Below are positions 62,118 to 64,000 of a stretch of 64,000 bases of DNA, one piece after another; positions within the stretch are counted from its first letter, which is position 1, and every line of letters starts with the position of its first letter. This stretch comes from Cryptosporangium arvum DSM 44712 (GTDB lineage: Bacteria; Actinomycetota; Actinomycetes; Mycobacteriales; Cryptosporangiaceae). The DNA lies in the NCBI RefSeq assembly GCF_000585375.1, contig NZ_KK073874.1:3286001-3350000 (forward strand). The letters are read 5' to 3'. Position numbers and translations under genes: made by a program. Below the pieces are notes generated by a model that was not told the DNA's origin, ran no database searches, and worked only from the letters and a program-made list of their open reading frames with translations.

Positions 62118-63710
62118 TTACGCCCGAGTCACGCGGCAGTGGCCGGCGGTCTGGACGAGACTGACAGTGGCGGACTCCCCGGGCGCTTCGCTGACGGCTC
62201 TCGGCATCTGCACTGGCGTGTGGCTGAGCTCGAGCCGAGCGAGATGATCGAGCAGGAGTGTTGCGACGCGTCGTCCTGCGGTTTCTCGGTCGGAGGTGTT
62301 GGTGATTCGGTCGGGTACGACCATGTCGTCGCGGTGTAGGAGACCGAGTGGTTCTTCCCGGAGTCGGATCAGCCTGTAGCCGCGCGTTGCTAGCTGTTCG
62401 TACCGTGCCCGATCTCGGGCGACCGTGTCTTGATGCCAGTACCAGCCGTCGTACTCGATGACGATGTTGAGGTCGGGAAGGACTATGTCGGCCCGAACTG
62501 GTCGGGCGGTGCCCTCGATCGGTATCGCTACCTGCGTTTGCACAGTCAGTGTTTCCGCGAGTGAGGCTGCGAGTGCCTGTTCGATGCGTGAGATGTTGCC
62601 GATTGAGCAGGTTGGGCATCCGGCGCCGCGGGATCGGTGCGCTATGCGCGCTGACCAGACGTGGCCGGCAGTGCAGCGCCAGACAGCGTGAATGTCGGAG
62701 AAGGCCGTGACGGTGTGTGGGGTGCGGTCACCGTTGAGTTCGGGGTGCCATTCGGCGGTGAGTGCGGGCATCAGGGTGGCGAGGCAGTTGTCGGCGCCTG
62801 CGCGTTTTCCGGCGCACTCGGGACACCCGGTGCCGTCGTTTGCGCGGTCTCGGACTGTCGCGGACCATCGGTGGCCCCGGCGGCAGCGCCAGGCGGCTCG
62901 GCGGCCTGAGCCGGCGCTGACCTTGTCGAGGAAGAACTCTTCGTTGATGTCGTTGTCGAATTCCGTGACGAGATGGGGGTGGGTCACGATCACGGTGTCG
63001 GTCGGGGTAGGTCGTCGACCGGAGCAATAGGGACAGCCTGATCCGGGCGGATTGACGCGGGTGCGGTTCGCCACCGTCGCCGCATAGGAGTGCCCGATCG
63101 GGCACAGCCACCAGCGCTCCTGGCCGGATCGAGGAGCCACCTCAGTGGGGTGGTCGAAGTTTTTCTCGGGGTGCCATTCGACGGCGATGTCGGGTCGCTG
63201 GCCGGCGAGAGAGCGGCAGGTCGGGCAGCCGAGCCGCCGCGCGGGAGTCATCCGGTCGGGGCGTGTGTGTCGTCGGACGCGGGCGCCGATCGTCGCGGAG
63301 TAGGTGTGCCCCTCCGGGCAAGTCCACCAGGCCAGGAACTCTGACGTTGGCGCCCGGTCGAACGGGGTGAGGTTTCCGTTGAAGTCGGGGTGCCACTCCG
63401 CCGCGAGATCAGGATGGTGGACGGCGAGCGACCGCTCGGGCGTTGCCCGTCGACGAGAACACCACGGGCATCCGAGTAAACGGTTGCCTTGCCAGCGAGC
63501 GTTGGGTTGCGCGCGCCATTCGTGCGTTGGGTCTGCTTGGCACTGCCACCAGCACTCGTAAGTCGATCCGAAGGACACATCGGTCGGGCCCACGGTGCCG
63601 TTGCGCGTGGGATGCCATTCGGCGGCCATCGCCGGATGCGTGTCGGTGATGCTGTGGCCGGGCCGAGGTGCCCTCGGACGAGGAGGGACGCGATTGCGGC
63701 CGTCGGTCAT
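62118..63710 (-). CDS. Five-zinc-ribbon protein with Vsr-like endonuclease domain
   Basis: ATG 63710 follows GAAGG and gives 530 aa; the TTG at 63728 is less likely. Five tandem zinc ribbons of the DUF4379 kind each follow a xxHPxLAAEWHPxxNG linker: for example CPEGHTYSATIGAR...GCPTC, CPIGHSYAATVANR...GCPYC, CRRGHRWSATVRD...GCPEC, CTAGHVWSARIAHR...GCPTC. The fourth linker is degenerate (LVTEFDNDIN). The C-terminal ~130 residues are a Vsr/PD-(D/E)XK-like nuclease: VRADIVLPDLNIVIEYDGWY, WHQDTVARDRARYEQLATRG, YRLIRLREEPLG. The zinc ribbons probably read DNA, placing the nuclease. Similar proteins occur as stray endonucleases in accessory DNA; whether it is a homing, repair or defence enzyme is open. 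Confidence 0.85.
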   Translation of the reverse strand: MTDGRNRVPPRPRAPRPGHSITDTHPAMAAEWHPTRNGTVGPTDVSFGSTYECWWQCQADPTHEWRAQPNARWQGNRLLGCPWCSRRRATPERSLAVHHPDLAAEWHPDFNGNLTPFDRAPTSEFLAWWTCPEGHTYSATIGARVRRHTRPDRMTPARRLGCPTCRSLAGQRPDIAVEWHPEKNFDHPTEVAPRSGQERWWLCPIGHSYAATVANRTRVNPPGSGCPYCSGRRPTPTDTVIVTHPHLVTEFDNDINEEFFLDKVSAGSGRRAAWRCRRGHRWSATVRDRANDGTGCPECAGKRAGADNCLATLMPALTAEWHPELNGDRTPHTVTAFSDIHAVWRCTAGHVWSARIAHRSRGAGCPTCSIGNISRIEQALAASLAETLTVQTQVAIPIEGTARPVRADIVLPDLNIVIEYDGWYWHQDTVARDRARYEQLATRGYRLIRLREEPLGLLHRDDMVVPDRITNTSDRETAGRRVATLLLDHLARLELSHTPVQMPRAVSEAPGESATVSLVQTAGHCRVTRA

Positions 63711-63755
63711 ATTTGAACCTTCGTTCAAGCGGCTGTAAAAGGCGACGTCGCCCGG

Positions 63756-64000
63756 TCACTTCGGGTGGTTGAGGACCATCGTCCACAGAGGCCGCATGAT
63801 CTCGCGGGTGGTGTCTGATGCGGGTTCGCGAGTGAAGGTGGTGTCGCGGTTCCAATACAGGCAGTCGATGCCGTAGCAGTGCAGCAGCTGGATGTCGGCT
63901 GACAAGGGCGAGGCCGGGAAGAGCGCGGTAAGCCGGTGGACGGGCTGGTCGGTGTTGACGGCGTAGTCCAGGAGTTGCCCGAGGGCTTGGCGGACGTAGC
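63756..64000 (-). CDS. 3' end of an unidentified gene, leaving the window
   Basis: The last ~81 codons of a gene whose start lies beyond 64000. They read VRQALGQLLDYAVNTDQPVH, later LLHCYGIDCLYWNRDTTF and MRPLWTMVLNHPK before the TGA at 63756-63758. The QALGQLLDYA segment resembles the Gln-containing helix of PD-(D/E)XK nucleases. It runs the same way as the zinc-ribbon gene, about 45 bases before it, so they may share a transcript. Too little is visible for a function. Confidence 0.6.
   Translation of the reverse strand, partial: YVRQALGQLLDYAVNTDQPVHRLTALFPASPLSADIQLLHCYGIDCLYWNRDTTFTREPASDTTREIMRPLWTMVLNHPK

Noticed and set aside
61603-62619. A 338-codon - strand frame
   Set aside because: Most of it overlaps the zinc-ribbon nuclease gene in another frame, is Arg/Thr/Pro-rich without motif, and the rest covers the hairpin chain; it is a chance frame.
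1-64000. CRISPR array
   Set aside because: No regularly spaced direct repeats were seen anywhere in the window by eye.

Overview
The window is high-GC DNA with strong G/C third-position bias, GTG starts and 4-bp ATGA/GTGA gene overlaps. It also has actinomycete-type families: a replication-relaxation protein, a PrgI/VirB4/TraG transfer module, an NB-ARC/TPR regulator and a DUF6879 protein. A filamentous or related actinobacterium is the best guess; nothing fixes the genus. Almost everything here is accessory: a transfer module followed by a dense nucleic-acid-conflict (defence) island, with several broken genes.

Layout. (1) 0.4-2.25 kb: a three-gene + strand unit (membrane protein, small protein, response regulator with a proline-rich insertion). 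(2) 2.25-3.7 kb: convergent intergenic DNA with a strong hairpin and a possible tiny Cys/Tyr-rich gene, then a secreted protein. (3) 3.7-9.4 kb: a two-gene P-loop ATPase module whose ATPase gene is cut by a 928-bp IS5-type element. The join can be rebuilt in frame. (4) 10.4-12.8 kb: a WXG100-like protein, a DUF1023-type hydrolase gene with two frameshifts, and a lipoprotein. (5) 13-21.3 kb: a compact conjugation-type operon read leftwards (regulator, pilin-like, TrbL/VirB6-like, PrgI-like, VirB4, VirD4/TraG, replication-relaxation). No relaxase or integrase is in view. (6) 21.5-25.2 kb: an NB-ARC/TPR (NLR-like) protein and, nearby, a small two-helix membrane protein. The two carry matching VVQARD motifs of the kind described as bacterial amyloid signalling motifs. 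(7) 25.3-60.5 kb: the core of the island.

In the core, a leftward pair (DUF4011/COG1112-type SF1 helicase with a C-terminal nuclease-like domain, and a HEPN-like protein) diverges from a rightward operon. That operon, with overlapping or closely spaced genes, encodes a Ser/Thr kinase, an SNF2-like helicase, a 1789-aa Eco57I/PglX-like adenine methylase, a roughly 2256-aa DEAD/DEAH-DUF1998 helicase with a C-terminal nuclease-like region, and a RelE-like/UvrD fusion helicase. Converging on it across a strong terminator hairpin is a second unit: a 1540-aa MrfA-like DUF1998 helicase and a 1152-aa protein of unknown fold. Divergent from that unit is a free-standing protein homologous to the C-terminal third-kilobase of the 2256-aa helicase, and then a DUF262/HNH (GmrSD-like) enzyme. 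The inventory overlaps DISARM, Druantia, BREX/Pgl and Mokosh in parts but matches none of them as a whole. I regard it as a candidate composite or undescribed DNA-modification-linked defence system.

(8) 60.8-64 kb: a PD-(D/E)XK nuclease gene broken by a stop codon, a gene-free stretch with a chain of hairpins resembling tRNA arms, a zinc-ribbon-repeat/Vsr-like endonuclease, and the 3' end of another gene leaving the window. All functions are inferred from motifs read by eye; no database search was run.
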